The notes below the pieces were generated by a model, which was given only the letters and a program-made list of their open reading frames with translations, had not been told where the DNA came from and searched no databases. A DNA stretch of 64,000 bases, from positions 4,658,527-4,722,526 of the forward strand of contig NZ_CP050192.1 of assembly GCF_011694515.1 (NCBI RefSeq), read 5' to 3'. Origin of the DNA: Mycobacterium sp. DL592. GTDB taxonomy: Bacteria > Actinomycetota > Actinomycetes > Mycobacteriales > Mycobacteriaceae. Shown here piece by piece: positions 42,443 through 54,300 of the stretch (position 1 is its first letter; each line of letters starts with the position of its first letter). The translations under genes and the position numbers were made by a program.

Positions 42443-45400
42443 GACGGGTAGTCCTTTCCGGATCGGTTCTCGGATGTGCTGTGCACGGGAGTGAATGGGT
42501 CCACGAGTTGGATGTGGTCGGCGGTGTCGCCGTCGCCCAGGAACTGGGCGCGCCCGGCCGGCAATCTGCTGAATCGGTGGCCGCGAATCTTGGCTCCGTC
42601 GGCGGGGTTCCCCGACAGCATCACGACGTTGGCCTGCAGATCGCTCATCCTGCGCAGCAGCGGGTTGGTCATCAGCGTGTGCGCCGAGCCACCCGCGCGG
42701 CCGGTGGCGATGACACGCAGCCCCAAATCGCCTGCAGCTGAGAGTAACCCGAGTAGTGGCGTCCACGGCCGCTGGCCGGCGTAGGGACCGCTGAGCGCTG
42801 GCCCGTCGGGGATCTGGTCGACGTCGTCGACGATCAGATAGTGCACGTGCACCGCCTCGCCCGGTCTGCGGTAACTCCACGACGCCAGTTCGGCCGCCGG
42901 CAGTCCCGCAGGCGGGCGTCGGCTGTCGATGAGCGCGGCAAGGCCCATGACGGCGGGAGTGACCCGGTCGATGTTCGCGCTGTACTCGTTGTCGTCGAAC
43001 AGCGGTTCGTCGACCAGGTGCAGCCGCCGGTCGAACACCGTGAACGCGACGTCGTGTGCGCTGGAGTTCTCCCGGATGGTGCGGATCAGATGGCGTAGCA
43101 GCGTCGTCTTCCCCGACCTGCTGTCCCCGAACACCATCAGCAGGGGGTTCTCGGCGAAGTCGTATACCACTGGGGCCAGGTCGATTTCGCGCTGACCGAG
43201 CACTACCCGTTCGCCGCCCCGGTGTAGGGGTGCCACCACGGCGGGGTCGAGCCGGGCCGGAAGGAGGCGCACCGGCGGCGCCTGCAGGCCCGAGTGGCGC
43301 GCATTGATGTCGGCGATCGCGGCCAGGTCGGGTTGCGCGATCAGGAAATGCTCGCCTGCCATCGTCAGGCCGCGGCCCGGCTGGTCGTGCGGCACCGCGT
43401 CGGCCGGGCGGCGCAGGCTGCCGGGCATCCGCACGTTGCTGTCCCGCGGGTCGGGCAGCCGCAGTTCCAGGCGCAGTCCCAGGCCGTCGCGCATCGCCAG
43501 CGGAACCTCCATCCAGTTCGGTGTGGTGACGACGACGTGGATGCCGTACGCCAGGCCGGTGTTGGCCAGTTCGGTGACCTGGGCCAGCAGCGGGTTGCGG
43601 GTGTTGAACTGGTCGGTGTTTTCGCGGCCGAAGGCATACAGGTTGTCGATCACCAGGAACACTTCGCCATGGCCGTCCGCACGGGACTCGGGATTCGCGG
43701 TGTGCACTGCGGGGTCGAGCTGCCGGGCCCGCAGCAGTTGCGCGAGCTCGCCGAAGGTCCGCCGGATCCGCTCCGGCTCGAGCGGTGAGGCGACGCTGCC
43801 GACGTGGGCCAGGTCCGCCAGCGCGCGCAGCCGCCCGCCGCCGTAGTCCAGGCAATAGAAGGTGACCTCGCGTGGTGAGTGCAGCTCGGCCGCCGACAGC
43901 ACGAAGGTGGTCAGCGCGGTGGACTTGCCGGACTTCGCGCCGCCGTGGATGACCACGTTGCCTGCAGCCGAGGCCGCGTCGAACACCAGCGGGTCGCGGC
44001 GCATGTCGAACGGCCGGTCGATGTCACCCAGTGGCCACCGCCACTGCCGGGGCGGCACGCCGGCCTGCCGGAGCACGCCGCTCAGCGGGATCGGCTCGTC
44101 GAGCGGCGGCAGCCACAGCGGCGGTGCTTTCGGGCCGCACCTCGCCAGCTGGTCTCCGATGGTGGCGATCAGCTTGCGCGCGGGCGCCGCGGGTGCGGCG
44201 TCGCCAGGTGCGGGCACCACGACGTCGTCCTGATAGGGCACGGGCCCTGCCGTGAAGGTGACCGGTTCGGGGACAGCGGGCACCACGTAGGGGACGGCTG
44301 GGCGGGGCGGGTCGTAGATTCCGTCGACGTAGGTGCTGCGGAACTTGACCGGTGCGGCACCTGGGGCCGGTACCAGGAAGCCGATTCCCTTGTGTTCCCT
44401 GCCTGATTCGACGTGGTAGGCGTCCTCCACGCCGATGATCTGCCGGGAGGCGGCCGCACTGGCCACCTTTAGCCCGATCCGGTAAGAGGTGTTCTTGTCG
44501 ATGTCGCGGATGCGGCCGATGTCGAGGGTCTGTGACGCGAACAGCAGGTGGATGCGGAAGGACCGCCCTTTGCGGGCGACGTAGTCGAACAGGTCGGCGT
44601 ACTCCGGGTGCTCGGCCAGCATCAGGGTGAACTCGTCGGCGACGACGAACAGCGTTGGCAGCGGCGGCAGTTCGATACCGGCCGCCTGCGCGGCCGGGGC
44701 GGCGGCCTCGTACTCGGCCACCGAGTTGAAGGCGCTGCCCTGGACGCGGCGGCCGATGTCGCGTAACAGGTTCTCGCGGCGGGCGACCTCGCCGCGCAGC
44801 GTGTCGGCGAACCGGTCGGCGAGCGATTTCTTCTCGGCCATGTTGGAGATGACGGCGACGACCTGCGGGAAGTTGCGGAAGATGTCGGCGCCCGCCTCAC
44901 CCTTGAAGTCGACGTAGATCACGATGAGACGCTCGGCACTGTGGGTGGTCAACAGCGACAACAGAATCGACATGATCGTCTGCGACTTGCCCGATCCGGT
45001 CATGCCGATCATCAGTCCGTGCGGGCCCATCCCGCCCTCGGCCTCGTCCTTGAGGTCGAAGTACAGCGGCTCGCCGGTCGCGGTGACACCGATGGGGACC
45101 CGCAATTCGTCCTCGCGCCGTCGCGGTGCCCACAGGTCGGCCACATCGAGTGCCGAAGCATCCGGAATCCCGAGCAGCGTGGTGAAACTCGCGCCCCGGT
45201 TGGCGGCGGAGCGAAGTCCGGGCAGCGTCGGGTTGGAATCCCAGCGGGCCAGACCGCGGGCCAGATGGACGGCCTCACCCGTTGACATCTGGTCGGCGGC
45301 CGTGACGAAGGGTTGCCACCCGCCGGATTCCCAGCGCGAGATCGCGGCGTCGGCGACGCGGTAGAACGGCTGTTCCGGATTCGGGTACCGGCCGGGGGCC

Positions 45401-46446
45401 GGTGCGGCGTCGGCGTCACCGGTGTAGATCACCGTCACACCGGCGCGGCCGGTCGCCAATACGGAGTCTCCCGGCAGTTGGCCGGGGTCGTCGACGACGA
45501 TGATCAGGTGCCGGCCGGGTTCGGGTTGCCCGGTATCGAACAGCGGACGCTGAGCCAGCGCCGGAGAAAGGGATGCGATCAGGTCCGGGACGTTCGTCGC
45601 CAGCTGTCGAGCCGGTCCGCAGCCGTCGACGCGGCCACCGATGTCAATGTGGGGCAGCCATTTCAGCCAAGACCAGTCCGGCGACTCCACGTCGGGGCTC
45701 GCCAGCGCGATGCCCAGCGACGCGGTGTCGTGCCATGCGGCGGCCTGTGCGAGCCAGGCCCTCAGCACCGCGCGCACCTCGGCGCGATCACCTGCGACGG
45801 TGATGTGGGACAGCGTCTTCAGATCGATACCACGTGGAGCCTCACGGACGGTCCGCTGCGTGTGCAGTAGGGCGGCCAGCGTGCTGTGTGACAGTGGCTC
45901 GAGGTCGAGGTCTGCGGCGGCGTCCTTGACCCGCAGTGCGGTGTCCAGTGGCACGGTGTGTATCCCGGCGCGCAGAACCAGGAAGTCGCTGTCGTGTGGA
46001 TCGCGTTCCCATTGCCGGCGTGACCCGGGAACCGTCAGCAAGTCCGCGGGGGCGGGGTGGGACCACAGCAAGGCGGCGCGCTGTGCGGCGGCGGCGGCCC
46101 GCACGTTGTCGCGGACGGTCGACAGATAGCGCAGGTAGTCGGCACGCTCGGCGTCGACCTCCTCGGTGCGCATCTTGTTGTCGGTGCCGCGATACAGCGC
46201 GGTCGCGGCCAGCAGGAGCACGAACGGGAAGAACAGGGTTTGCGGCGAGATGAGCCGCATCCCGGTGGCGACCATCGCCACGATCATGCCGACGATCAGC
46301 ATGACGATCAGGTAGGGAAGCGCCCTGCGCAGCAGCGAGGGTGGCAACACTCTGGGCAGTTCCGGCGGCGGCTCGATGACGATCGTTCCCTTGGGGGCCG
46401 TCGGACCCGGCAGCCGCCGGCTCGTCTCGAAGATCAACCGGCTCAT
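42439..46446 (-). CDS. eccC3: ESX-3 FtsK/SpoIIIE-type ATPase EccC3
   Basis: A 1335-aa motor ATPase of ESX-3. Two transmembrane helices lie at about 43-62 and 68-85. Three ATPase domains follow with P-loops GMTGSGKSQ (about 485), GGAKSGKST (about 835) and GDSRSGKTT (about 1110). The first domain has a Walker B in [15 protein letters not shown] (about 600). It recognises Esx and PE/PPE substrates through their C-terminal signals and drives export. As in other ESX-3 systems, EccCa and EccCb are fused in one chain. It overlaps eccB3 and PE5 by 4 nt each. Confidence 0.94.
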   Translation of the reverse strand: MSRLIFETSRRLPGPTAPKGTIVIEPPPELPRVLPPSLLRRALPYLIVMLIVGMIVAMVATGMRLISPQTLFFPFVLLLAATALYRGTDNKMRTEEVDAERADYLRYLSTVRDNVRAAAAAQRAALLWSHPAPADLLTVPGSRRQWERDPHDSDFLVLRAGIHTVPLDTALRVKDAAADLDLEPLSHSTLAALLHTQRTVREAPRGIDLKTLSHITVAGDRAEVRAVLRAWLAQAAAWHDTASLGIALASPDVESPDWSWLKWLPHIDIGGRVDGCGPARQLATNVPDLIASLSPALAQRPLFDTGQPEPGRHLIIVVDDPGQLPGDSVLATGRAGVTVIYTGDADAAPAPGRYPNPEQPFYRVADAAISRWESGGWQPFVTAADQMSTGEAVHLARGLARWDSNPTLPGLRSAANRGASFTTLLGIPDASALDVADLWAPRRREDELRVPIGVTATGEPLYFDLKDEAEGGMGPHGLMIGMTGSGKSQTIMSILLSLLTTHSAERLIVIYVDFKGEAGADIFRNFPQVVAVISNMAEKKSLADRFADTLRGEVARRENLLRDIGRRVQGSAFNSVAEYEAAAPAAQAAGIELPPLPTLFVVADEFTLMLAEHPEYADLFDYVARKGRSFRIHLLFASQTLDIGRIRDIDKNTSYRIGLKVASAAASRQIIGVEDAYHVESGREHKGIGFLVPAPGAAPVKFRSTYVDGIYDPPRPAVPYVVPAVPEPVTFTAGPVPYQDDVVVPAPGDAAPAAPARKLIATIGDQLARCGPKAPPLWLPPLDEPIPLSGVLRQAGVPPRQWRWPLGDIDRPFDMRRDPLVFDAASAAGNVVIHGGAKSGKSTALTTFVLSAAELHSPREVTFYCLDYGGGRLRALADLAHVGSVASPLEPERIRRTFGELAQLLRARQLDPAVHTANPESRADGHGEVFLVIDNLYAFGRENTDQFNTRNPLLAQVTELANTGLAYGIHVVVTTPNWMEVPLAMRDGLGLRLELRLPDPRDSNVRMPGSLRRPADAVPHDQPGRGLTMAGEHFLIAQPDLAAIADINARHSGLQAPPVRLLPARLDPAVVAPLHRGGERVVLGQREIDLAPVVYDFAENPLLMVFGDSRSGKTTLLRHLIRTIRENSSAHDVAFTVFDRRLHLVDEPLFDDNEYSANIDRVTPAVMGLAALIDSRRPPAGLPAAELASWSYRRPGEAVHVHYLIVDDVDQIPDGPALSGPYAGQRPWTPLLGLLSAAGDLGLRVIATGRAGGSAHTLMTNPLLRRMSDLQANVVMLSGNPADGAKIRGHRFSRLPAGRAQFLGDGDTADHIQLVDPFTPVHSTSENRSGKDYPS

Positions 46447-47987
46447 CGGGCCTCCTGGGGCAGGGCCGGCCGGACCGCGTCGTAGACCACGAGGGCGTCG
46501 GACTGGGACAGCGCGGGGCCAGGTGCGAGCAGGCTCAGCACCGGCCAGGGCATCGGAATCGGTGGCTGCGTCAAACCCAGAGCGGCAACGGTCTTTTCAG
46601 TAGTCGACGGGTCGGTGCCGATGCCGTAGCGCACCCCGGTGTCGGAGATCCAGAACAACGCACCCGAGGGCGGTGAGCTGTCCTGTTGACCGACGGTCCG
46701 GACGAAGTAACCGCGGCCGGCAGGCAACGTCACGCGGGTCGCCGTGCCCGCAGTGTTCCCGCCGATCAGATCGACCGGGTGGGTCCCGTCAGGTGTGGGA
46801 AGCATCGAGCCCGAAAGCAGCGTCAGGGAACTCGTTGTCGCACCGTCGGCCCGCTGCCACAGCGCACATGTCACCGGTGCTTGCGCGGGGTCGACCAGAG
46901 CGACGGGACGGTCGGGAAAGGCCGCCACATCCAACTGCGACGAAACAGGAAGGCGAACAATGTCATCGGCCGTCAGTGTGGGGGGCTGCGCGAACCCGTA
47001 GGAGTTCGCGTTACGCAGCACCGCGGCCAGCACGGGGCTGACGGGTTGGAGTCCGTCCGGCAGTACCGCGTAGTTCGTCGGGGTGCCGTCGGTGCGGTAG
47101 GCGATCACCACCGCCCCGACCGGCGCGGCGACCGGGAGTGCGAAGACTGGCGGCAGCCCCGCACCCGGGATCTGTGGAACCCGCAGCGCCGACCCTTCCG
47201 GAATCGCGTTGAACAATCCCGGTGAGATGGGCCTGGCCGCACCGCCCGCCGCGGGCAGGCCGAGTGCGTCGGCGACCGCCCGGTCGGCCGGGTCGATCGC
47301 GCTGCGCCGCCCGCCCCACAACAGCCAGGTCCCCTCGGGACCGGCGACCGGGACGGCGGCGGACGCCGGAAGGTCGTGTGCACGCGCTCCGCTGCGGTCG
47401 ACCGGTCCGGCGATCACGGTGACGCCGGCGGCATCGGCGCGCGGCTCGCTGCCGTCACACACCGCCCACTCGGAGTCCCGGATTGGGTTCTGCACCATGC
47501 GTTCCGGTGCCCCCGGGATGCCGATCAGATTGCCGCGGGCGAAGCCGTCGAGCTGATCGCTGGTGACCATGGTCGGCTCCGCGGGACGCCCGCTCACCAG
47601 CCGCGCGGAGGTCAGGTTCAGCACCGGATGCAACTTTCCGTCGACACGCACGTACAGCGCGGCGGTCGACCGGTCGGCGAGGATCGGATCACTGCCCGCA
47701 ACACCGGCGGGACGTAGCAGGGAGAAGACGAAGCAGCCCAGCACGGCGGTCACCGCCAGCAGTACCCCCATCAACACCGCGCGGGACTGGCTACGCAGCG
47801 GCTCGACGAGCATGCGGGTGTCGTGCAGCGCGAGCCCGGATGCGATGCGGCGCATCACGAACCGCCATGCACTGACCTGATGCCGGGTGATGAACCCCCG
47901 CCGGTAGATCACCCGGTCGGGGTTGGCGTTGGCCGGCGTGCGGGAGGAGAACGACCGCCGGTCGTCCTCGGGGTGCGCTCCGGTCAT
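46443..47987 (-). CDS. eccB3: ESX-3 membrane/periplasmic component EccB3
   Basis: A 514-aa EccB. A short cytoplasmic tail with [20 protein letters not shown] is followed by a single transmembrane helix (about 72-95, [20 protein letters not shown]). A large periplasmic domain of repeated R-type beta modules follows, with two conserved Cys (about 171 and 389) expected to pair. EccB forms the periplasmic part of the ESX complex. It overlaps eccA3 by 4 nt and eccC3 by 4 nt. Confidence 0.93.
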   Translation of the reverse strand: MTGAHPEDDRRSFSSRTPANANPDRVIYRRGFITRHQVSAWRFVMRRIASGLALHDTRMLVEPLRSQSRAVLMGVLLAVTAVLGCFVFSLLRPAGVAGSDPILADRSTAALYVRVDGKLHPVLNLTSARLVSGRPAEPTMVTSDQLDGFARGNLIGIPGAPERMVQNPIRDSEWAVCDGSEPRADAAGVTVIAGPVDRSGARAHDLPASAAVPVAGPEGTWLLWGGRRSAIDPADRAVADALGLPAAGGAARPISPGLFNAIPEGSALRVPQIPGAGLPPVFALPVAAPVGAVVIAYRTDGTPTNYAVLPDGLQPVSPVLAAVLRNANSYGFAQPPTLTADDIVRLPVSSQLDVAAFPDRPVALVDPAQAPVTCALWQRADGATTSSLTLLSGSMLPTPDGTHPVDLIGGNTAGTATRVTLPAGRGYFVRTVGQQDSSPPSGALFWISDTGVRYGIGTDPSTTEKTVAALGLTQPPIPMPWPVLSLLAPGPALSQSDALVVYDAVRPALPQEAR

Positions 47988-49777
47988 GCCGGGACCAACA
48001 GGCCCAGTCCGCGCAGCAGCGGCCGCACGGCATTGACCACATCCGGGGCGGTGATCGTCATCAGCTGCTCGTCGGTGAAGTCGGCCACGGCCGGCCCGGT
48101 GTGGTCAAGCCGGAATTCGCGTTCCTCCTCGGAACGTTCGACGACGTTGCGTACGAACCGGCCGTTACCGGCGATATCGAGGCTGCGCCTGGCCACACCG
48201 GCCGAATCCGGCGTGGTGGAACCCGCCAACTGTTCGAAGAGCGCCTCAAGATCCGCGAGCGCCGCTTCGTCGAAGACGCTGTCGCGTTGGCGGGCCATCG
48301 CGCTGGCGATCTCGACGAGTTCACCGGCGGTGTAGGAGGGGAAGTCGATGCTGCGGGTGAACCGGGAGCGCAGACCTTCGTTGGTGTCCAGGAAGCGGTC
48401 GAGGTCGGCGCGGTAGCCGGCGATGATCACCACCAGTCGGTCGCGGTCGTTCTCCATCCGGGCCAACAGGGTGTCGATGGCCACCAGGCCGAAGTCGTTC
48501 TTGGCGCCGGTGGCCACCAGGGCGTAGGCCTCGTCGAGGAACAGCACGCCGTCCAGGGCGCTGTCGATGATGGCGTTGGTCTTGGCTTCGGTCTCACCGA
48601 TGTGCTGACCGATCAGATCGGCCCGGTGCACCTCCTTGACGTTCTCCTTTTTCAACAGGCCCAGCCCGCAGTAGATCTTGGCGACCACCCGGGCGATGGT
48701 GGTCTTGCCGGTTCCCGGCGGGCCGGCGAAGACCAGATGGTGCGAACGCTGCGCAACCGTCAGACCGCGCTCCTCGCGTCGCAGCGCCATCGCGACCGAA
48801 CTCTTCAGCCGCGCAACCTGATCCTTGACCTCCTCGAGACCGATGAACTCGGCCAATTCCCGCTCGGCGTCCTGCAGGAGTGCCGCCTTGCGGTCGTGAG
48901 CCTCAGGGTCGATGAAATCGCCTGCGGTGGGCTCTGTTTCGGGGTTCCAGGGATCGGTCCGGGCTTCGATGCGTGCCGCGGTGGTGGTCACGATGCCAAA
49001 CGTCGGGTCGGACAAGGCCGTCTCGACCTGGTCGTTGCCCGGATGGGCCGCGTACACCTCGTGCAGGACGTCTGCCGCGGAGTCGTCGTCCCCGTAGGCG
49101 CGCAGCGCCAGGGCTTTGGCCAGGGCGCCATCGAGGGCCGCCAGGGCGACCGGGCCGTCATGCTGGTCAAGGTGCGACAGTGCAGGCGCGAACATGCCGA
49201 GGCGGGCCAGTGCGATGCCCAGACACACCCGTGCCGCGTGCCCGGAGACCGGGTCCAGGGCGGGATCGCCGACGAGCGGGGTCAGTAGCCTGACGACATC
49301 CGACCAGCGTTGGGCTCGGTAGTGCAGGGCCGCGTCGACCCAGCGCGCCTCACGCCAGTCCGGCCGCCGCCCGCGAACGGTGCTGAGCGCGTGGTCGGCC
49401 GCGGCGAACTGTCCGTCGATGGCCAGTGCCGCGGCGTATGCCAGGCGGAAGTCGTCCGGTCCGGTGGCGTGGAACCGCAGATACAGCCCGGTGTCGTAGT
49501 CGAATCCCAATGTCCCGGTCGGAAGTTCGATCCGGCGCTGCAGCGTTCCGCTGGTGTCGACGGTGCGGACGACTTCGGCCAGCACCTCCGGTGTGGATTC
49601 GCCGGCGGCGGCCAGACCCGTCCATACATCGCATTGATCGCCAGCGATACGGGTCAGTTCAGTGAAGCCCCGGTGCGCGGCGGCACGGTCGGCGGGCCTA
49701 CGCCGCTCATAGACCGGAACACCCAGCGCCCTGCAGCAGTGCGCGAACCGGGTGACCAGGTCCGCCTCCAGGCCCAC
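47984..49777 (-). CDS. eccA3: ESX-3 cytosolic AAA+ ATPase EccA3
   Basis: A 597-aa protein. A tetratricopeptide-like N-terminal domain (about 1-280) is followed by a CbxX-type AAA+ domain (about 310-597) with the P-loop AGPPGTGKTTIARV (about 350-363) and Walker B VLFLDEAYALV (about 410). It is thought to act on PE/PPE-EspG complexes during export. The start is GTG 49777, giving a protein about 34 residues shorter at the N-terminus than M. tuberculosis EccA3. An IdeR-type box ends 17 nt upstream of the start, and mbtH ends 46 nt upstream in the same direction. Confidence 0.93.
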   Translation of the reverse strand: MGLEADLVTRFAHCCRALGVPVYERRRPADRAAAHRGFTELTRIAGDQCDVWTGLAAAGESTPEVLAEVVRTVDTSGTLQRRIELPTGTLGFDYDTGLYLRFHATGPDDFRLAYAAALAIDGQFAAADHALSTVRGRRPDWREARWVDAALHYRAQRWSDVVRLLTPLVGDPALDPVSGHAARVCLGIALARLGMFAPALSHLDQHDGPVALAALDGALAKALALRAYGDDDSAADVLHEVYAAHPGNDQVETALSDPTFGIVTTTAARIEARTDPWNPETEPTAGDFIDPEAHDRKAALLQDAERELAEFIGLEEVKDQVARLKSSVAMALRREERGLTVAQRSHHLVFAGPPGTGKTTIARVVAKIYCGLGLLKKENVKEVHRADLIGQHIGETEAKTNAIIDSALDGVLFLDEAYALVATGAKNDFGLVAIDTLLARMENDRDRLVVIIAGYRADLDRFLDTNEGLRSRFTRSIDFPSYTAGELVEIASAMARQRDSVFDEAALADLEALFEQLAGSTTPDSAGVARRSLDIAGNGRFVRNVVERSEEEREFRLDHTGPAVADFTDEQLMTITAPDVVNAVRPLLRGLGLLVPA

Positions 49778-49793
49778 GCGCCCAACCTTTCAC

Positions 49794-49812
49794 TTAGGGT
49801 TGCCTAAACTAA
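49794..49812. promoter_or_regulatory. IdeR (iron repressor) box before eccA3
   Basis: The 19-bp site TTAGGGTTGCCTAAACTAA matches the known mycobacterial IdeR consensus (TTAGGTTAGSCTAACCTAA) at 16 of 19 positions. It lies 17 nt upstream of the eccA3 GTG and 12 nt after the mbtH stop. With iron, IdeR would bind here and repress ESX-3; without iron the operon is induced. Its presence between mbtH and eccA3 implies an internal promoter as well as read-through from mbt. Confidence 0.8.
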
Positions 49813-49827
49813 CTTGGAGGAAGTTAG
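49809..49827. repeat. Perfect palindrome beside the IdeR box, over the mbtH stop
   Basis: CTAACTT (49809-49815) and AAGTTAG (49821-49827) are perfect inverted repeats around GGAGG. The left arm shares 4 nt with the IdeR box and the right arm covers the mbtH stop codon. It could be a second low-affinity IdeR contact, another regulator site, or part of the promoter. Confidence 0.45.
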
Positions 49828-50054
49828 CACTGCCGGACGGCACTGTCGAGACCTCCCCTGCGCAGGCTTCTCGGCCGGATGTCGGTCCAGTGCTGCTCGA
49901 CGAAGTCGAGGCACTCGCCCCGGCCCGCTACGCCGAACACGATCTGCCAGCCACTGGGAATCTCAGCGAAGGCCGGCCACAGACTGTGCTGCTCCTCGTC
50001 ATTGACCAGGACGTAGAACTGGCCTGCGTCATCGTCAAACGGGTTGGTACTCAT
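49824..50054 (-). CDS. mbtH: MbtH-like NRPS accessory protein
   Basis: A 76-aa MbtH-family protein that binds and activates NRPS adenylation domains. It has the family core [19 protein letters not shown] (about 18-36) and the C-terminal [14 protein letters not shown], with the three expected Trp. The ATG lies 20 nt inside mbtG. It probably serves the A domains of the three NRPS proteins upstream in the operon. Confidence 0.93.
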   Translation of the reverse strand: MSTNPFDDDAGQFYVLVNDEEQHSLWPAFAEIPSGWQIVFGVAGRGECLDFVEQHWTDIRPRSLRRGGLDSAVRQC

Positions 50055-51315
50055 GGTTTCTCCTGATCTTCGGATCGGTTGGACGGAGGTCGGCGCCCAG
50101 GATGCGGTCGGACAGCAACCCGAGACAGCTCAGGTTGGGAAAGCCGGGGCCCTGGGCGAGCCCGGAGAGGTTGGGCAGGAACAGTTTCGGTGCGACCCCG
50201 GCGAGGGCGAGGTCGTCGCCGATGGAGCGTTGCAACAGCTCGCCCGTCACCGGCGCGTTCAGCGCGACCTCGATCAGGTCCAGCGCGTCCTGGCCCAGTA
50301 GCGGTATGAACCACAACGGATCGGCGCCCGAACCGTCGATCACCAGATCGAAGCCGTGGACGGTCTCCAGCCGTTCGCCGCCCTGGTCGGTCTGCAGCGT
50401 GATCCGGATTCGCCCGTCGGCAGCCACCGCGTGGGCGACGCGTCCGCGGAGATGGCGGATCCGGTCGTCGGCCAGCAGCGAGTCCTGCACGCGGGCCGAG
50501 AACACTCCCCGGTCGGTCCGGGCCATCACCTCACGCCGCTCCGCGACGCTCAGCCCCGCCCAGTCAGTCGGGTCACTGAACAACCGGTTCTCGAAGAAGC
50601 TCTCGCCGCGAGTGAACAATGTCGCCTGCGGGGAGATCACCGTGATCGTCGAAACCCGATGGTGGAAAAGCTCATCGAGCATCGACGCCGCGGTCTCGCC
50701 ACCGCCGATCACCGCGACCCGCTCGGCATCGATCCGGTCTCTGCGGGACGCGAGCTGCCAGAACCGGGCGATGGAGAGCACCTGCGGGTGGCCCGGCAAC
50801 ACCGATCGGTCCGGTTGGCCGGGACCGGTGATCATCACCGCGTCACCGCGGACGCGGGAGTCGTGGGTGTGCACCACCCATTGCGGGCCGTCCAGCGACA
50901 GCCTGACGGCCGCACCGTGGACGATCGTCAGTCCGGCACGCTCGGCAACCCACCGCAGGTAATCCGCCCACATCTCGTGGGTCGGGGCGGGCTTTCCCCG
51001 GTCGACCCACTCGGCGAACCCGCCGCGGGCCACCAGATAGGTCTGCCAGCTCAGCTGGGTCATTCGCTGATCGAGCTCGGCGTTTCGGCCGGGCAGAAGT
51101 GTTGACCGGTAGGGGAATCCGACATCCTTGTCCGGACTGGTGCCCAGCCTGTGCCTGCCGTCGGTCCACCCGCCGGCCGCGTGCCAGTTGCCCGCGACCG
51201 TCCGGCTCTCCACGGCGACGATGGCGGGGGCCGGCACACCCATCTCGCGCAGCACCGCAGCCTTGGCCGCGACCGCAACCGCCTTCGCGCCTGCGCCGAC
51301 GATCACCAGCTTCAT
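50035..51315 (-). CDS. mbtG: Lysine N6-monooxygenase MbtG
   Basis: A 426-aa flavin-dependent N-hydroxylase that makes the hydroxamate groups of mycobactin from lysine side chains. The FAD site is [15 protein letters not shown] (about 4-18), then [15 protein letters not shown] (about 55-69). The NADPH site is [14 protein letters not shown] (about 198-211), and [15 protein letters not shown] is close to the end. It is strongly similar in order and wording to M. tuberculosis MbtG as I remember it. Its start overlaps mbtF by 4 nt. Its presence shows the product has at least one hydroxamate. Confidence 0.93.
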   Translation of the reverse strand: MKLVIVGAGAKAVAVAAKAAVLREMGVPAPAIVAVESRTVAGNWHAAGGWTDGRHRLGTSPDKDVGFPYRSTLLPGRNAELDQRMTQLSWQTYLVARGGFAEWVDRGKPAPTHEMWADYLRWVAERAGLTIVHGAAVRLSLDGPQWVVHTHDSRVRGDAVMITGPGQPDRSVLPGHPQVLSIARFWQLASRRDRIDAERVAVIGGGETAASMLDELFHHRVSTITVISPQATLFTRGESFFENRLFSDPTDWAGLSVAERREVMARTDRGVFSARVQDSLLADDRIRHLRGRVAHAVAADGRIRITLQTDQGGERLETVHGFDLVIDGSGADPLWFIPLLGQDALDLIEVALNAPVTGELLQRSIGDDLALAGVAPKLFLPNLSGLAQGPGFPNLSCLGLLSDRILGADLRPTDPKIRRNHEYQPV

Positions 51316-54300
51316 CGGGCCACCTCGCGCAGCGCATCCTGCCAGAGTGATTGCAGCTCAGTAACTTCCGGTGGGCTGAAGATGTCGGCAACGGTGCGCC
51401 ACTGGGTGACCAGTTGGCCGCCGCTCACCGCGCCGATCAGGGTCAGCTCGTGGCGGACGGCGGCGTTCGGTTCGGGCACCATCGACACCGGTGCCCCGGT
51501 CGTCGGGAGACCGTCGACGCGCCCCAGGTAGTTGAGCAGCACTTGCGGCTCGCGAAGGCTGCGCAACCGCTCGGCGGTGTCGGCGCGCCAATAACGCAGC
51601 AGAGCGTAATCCTGTGCGTACCCGTCGATCTCCGGCATGGGGCGACCCGGCTGAACCCGCAGCGGATAGATGGCGCTGAGCAGCCCCACGGTGTCATCAG
51701 CGCCGCCGGCCCGGCCGTGCGTTTCGAGTGCGAGCAGCGGGACCGCGGCAGGCTGCGCCCGTGCGGCCCGCCATCGGTCGATCATCCGGGCGCACGCATC
51801 GGCCAGGGCATCCTGAATCGGTCGCTGACCGCGGAACAGTCGCCCGGTGAGCTCGGCATCGGTGACGGTCGCGGTGACCTGGAGATCGCGGGCCCGGTCT
51901 CGTCCGGGCCGAATCCGCCTGGCTCCCAGGGCCGGATCCTCGCCGTCGAGCTGTGCCAGCCAGAAGCCCATCGTGTCCAGGGCGGCCACCCGCTCGGCGG
52001 CGCGGGCCGCCCAACGGCGATAGCTCATCTGCTCGGGCATCGGTTCGAGACCGGCTGGGGCCTGCAGGCCCGCGGCGAGCTCACCGAGGACGATGCGCCA
52101 TGACGACGGGTCCATCGCCAGCACTTGAGCCGCTAGCACCAGCACACCGGGCTCGGCGTGCCGGTGCAGCCACAGCGCCTCGACCAGGCAGCCCCCTTGG
52201 GGGTCCAGACGTTCGATGGCAGCGGCGGCATGTTCGGCGGTCGCAGCTACCGGGTCGCCGGCCACCTCGATCTCCGTCAGCGGGATGCCGCCCGGACCGT
52301 CGCTGCGAAAGGTCATCGTCGCCAGATCAATCCGGCTACACAGCATCTCGTGAGCAGAAGCGCTGGCGTCCAGCAGCACGCGGAGCCGCTCGGCATCGGT
52401 GCCCTCCGGCAGCGCTAGCAGCTGTACCTGTGCCAGGCGTCGCGGGTCGCCGTGCTCATAGAGCCAGTGCGCATTGGGCAGCGCGGGAACCGGGCCCTGA
52501 GGTTCTGGACCGGCAGCGCTGTCGTCGGCGATACCGCGGTCGACTGCGGCCGCGAGTTCCCGTGTCGTCCCGCTTTCGAGGATCAGCCGCGCGGGCAGGG
52601 CCAGGCCGTCGCGGCGGGCGATCTGGGCGACAGAGAGCGCGACGATACTGTCCAGTCCGAGTTCCAGAAGGTCGGCGTCGATGTCGACCTCGTCGAGGCT
52701 CAACAGGTCTGCGACCGCACGCGCCAGCGTGATCTCGGTCGGGGTGCGTGGCGGTGCGGAGGTGTCCTCCGGCCCGACCATGGCGGCCAGCGCCGCCTCG
52801 TCGACTTTCCCGTTCATCGTCAGCGGGATGGTGTCGACGACGACCACGCGATGCGGGCGCATGTAGCGCGGCAGCCGGTTGCGCAGTTCGGCGCGCAGAT
52901 CGGGCACCGCCGCCTCGCCGACCAGGTAGGCGATCAACCGCGGGCCTGCCGCGGCAGGGTGGACGGCCACGTGGACGTGCCGCACACCGGGCAGTGCAGC
53001 CAGCACTGCTTCGATCTCGCCCGGTTCGACGCGATGCCCCCGAACCTGGATCTGCGCATCGGCCCGGCCCAGAAAAGTCAAAGCGCCGTCGGCATTTCGG
53101 CGAACGAGGTCACCGGTTCGGTACATTCGGCCGCCGCCGGCGGTGGCGACGAACCGCGTGGCGGTCTCGGCGGACCGGCCGAGATAGCCTCGGGTCAGCT
53201 GATGTCCGGTCAGGTACAGCTCGCCCACCACGCCGTCGGGTACCGGGTGCAGCCAAGCGTCCAAAACCGCACAGCCGCTTCCGCGGGTGGGATAGCCGAT
53301 GACGGGTGCCTCGTGGTCGCCAATCGCCGCCACCACAGCTTCGACTGTCGCCTCGGTCGGGCCGTAGCAGTTGTGCGCCGTCAGCCCTCCCTGGGCGCAG
53401 CTCTTTCGAATGTCGTCCCATTCGGCCGAACCGACCGCCTCACCGCCGAGGGCCAGAACCTTCAGCGCCGTGGCCTCCAGCAGTCCCGCCTGGCGAAGGT
53501 GACCGAACAGCGACGGGGTGACGTCGAGCATGTCGATCCCGTGGCCGCCGACGATCCGCACCAGCGCGTCGGCGTCGCGGCGATCGTCCTCGTCGACGAT
53601 GTGCACGCTGTGACCGAAGAGCAATCCGGCCAGCGGCTGCCAGGCCGCGTCGAAGGCGAACGACCAGGCGTGCCCGATGCGAAGCCGGCGGCCCAGCTGC
53701 TCGGCTGCGGGGCGCAGCATTCGGTCGGCATGGTCGTCGATATAGGCCAGCAGTGCACGGTGAGTTCCGATGACGCCCTTGGGTTCTCCCGTGGTGCCGG
53801 AGGTGAACACCACGTAGGCGGCCTGGTCCGGCAATGCCGGTACCCGCAGGCGCGGTGCCTGCAGGGCGGCGGCCATGGTGTTCCCGTCGATAACGATGGT
53901 GGCGCCGCACTGGGCCATCATTGAGAGCGTCCGCGCAGGCGGCATCGTCGGTTCAAGCGGCACGTACATGCCGCCGGCCTTGAGCACACCCAGCATGGCG
54001 ATCACGTAGTCACCGCCGCGGGATAACCGGATCGCGACGGGTGTCTCGCGGCAGACGCCCGCCTCGGCGAGCAGGCCCGCCAGCCGATCGGAACGCTCGT
54101 CGAGCTCCCGGTAGGTCAGCTCGCCGCCCGACCAGCGCAGAGCTAACGAATCGGCATGTTGGGCAGCGGCTTTCGCAAAGTGTTCGGCGACTCCTCCGCA
54201 TACTCGGGTGGCCGGCGGTGTTACCACGGCCCGGTCGGCGGTCCCGTCGTCGACCGCGATGCTGACCCGGCCCAGCGGCGCGTCCCACCTGTCGACGAGG

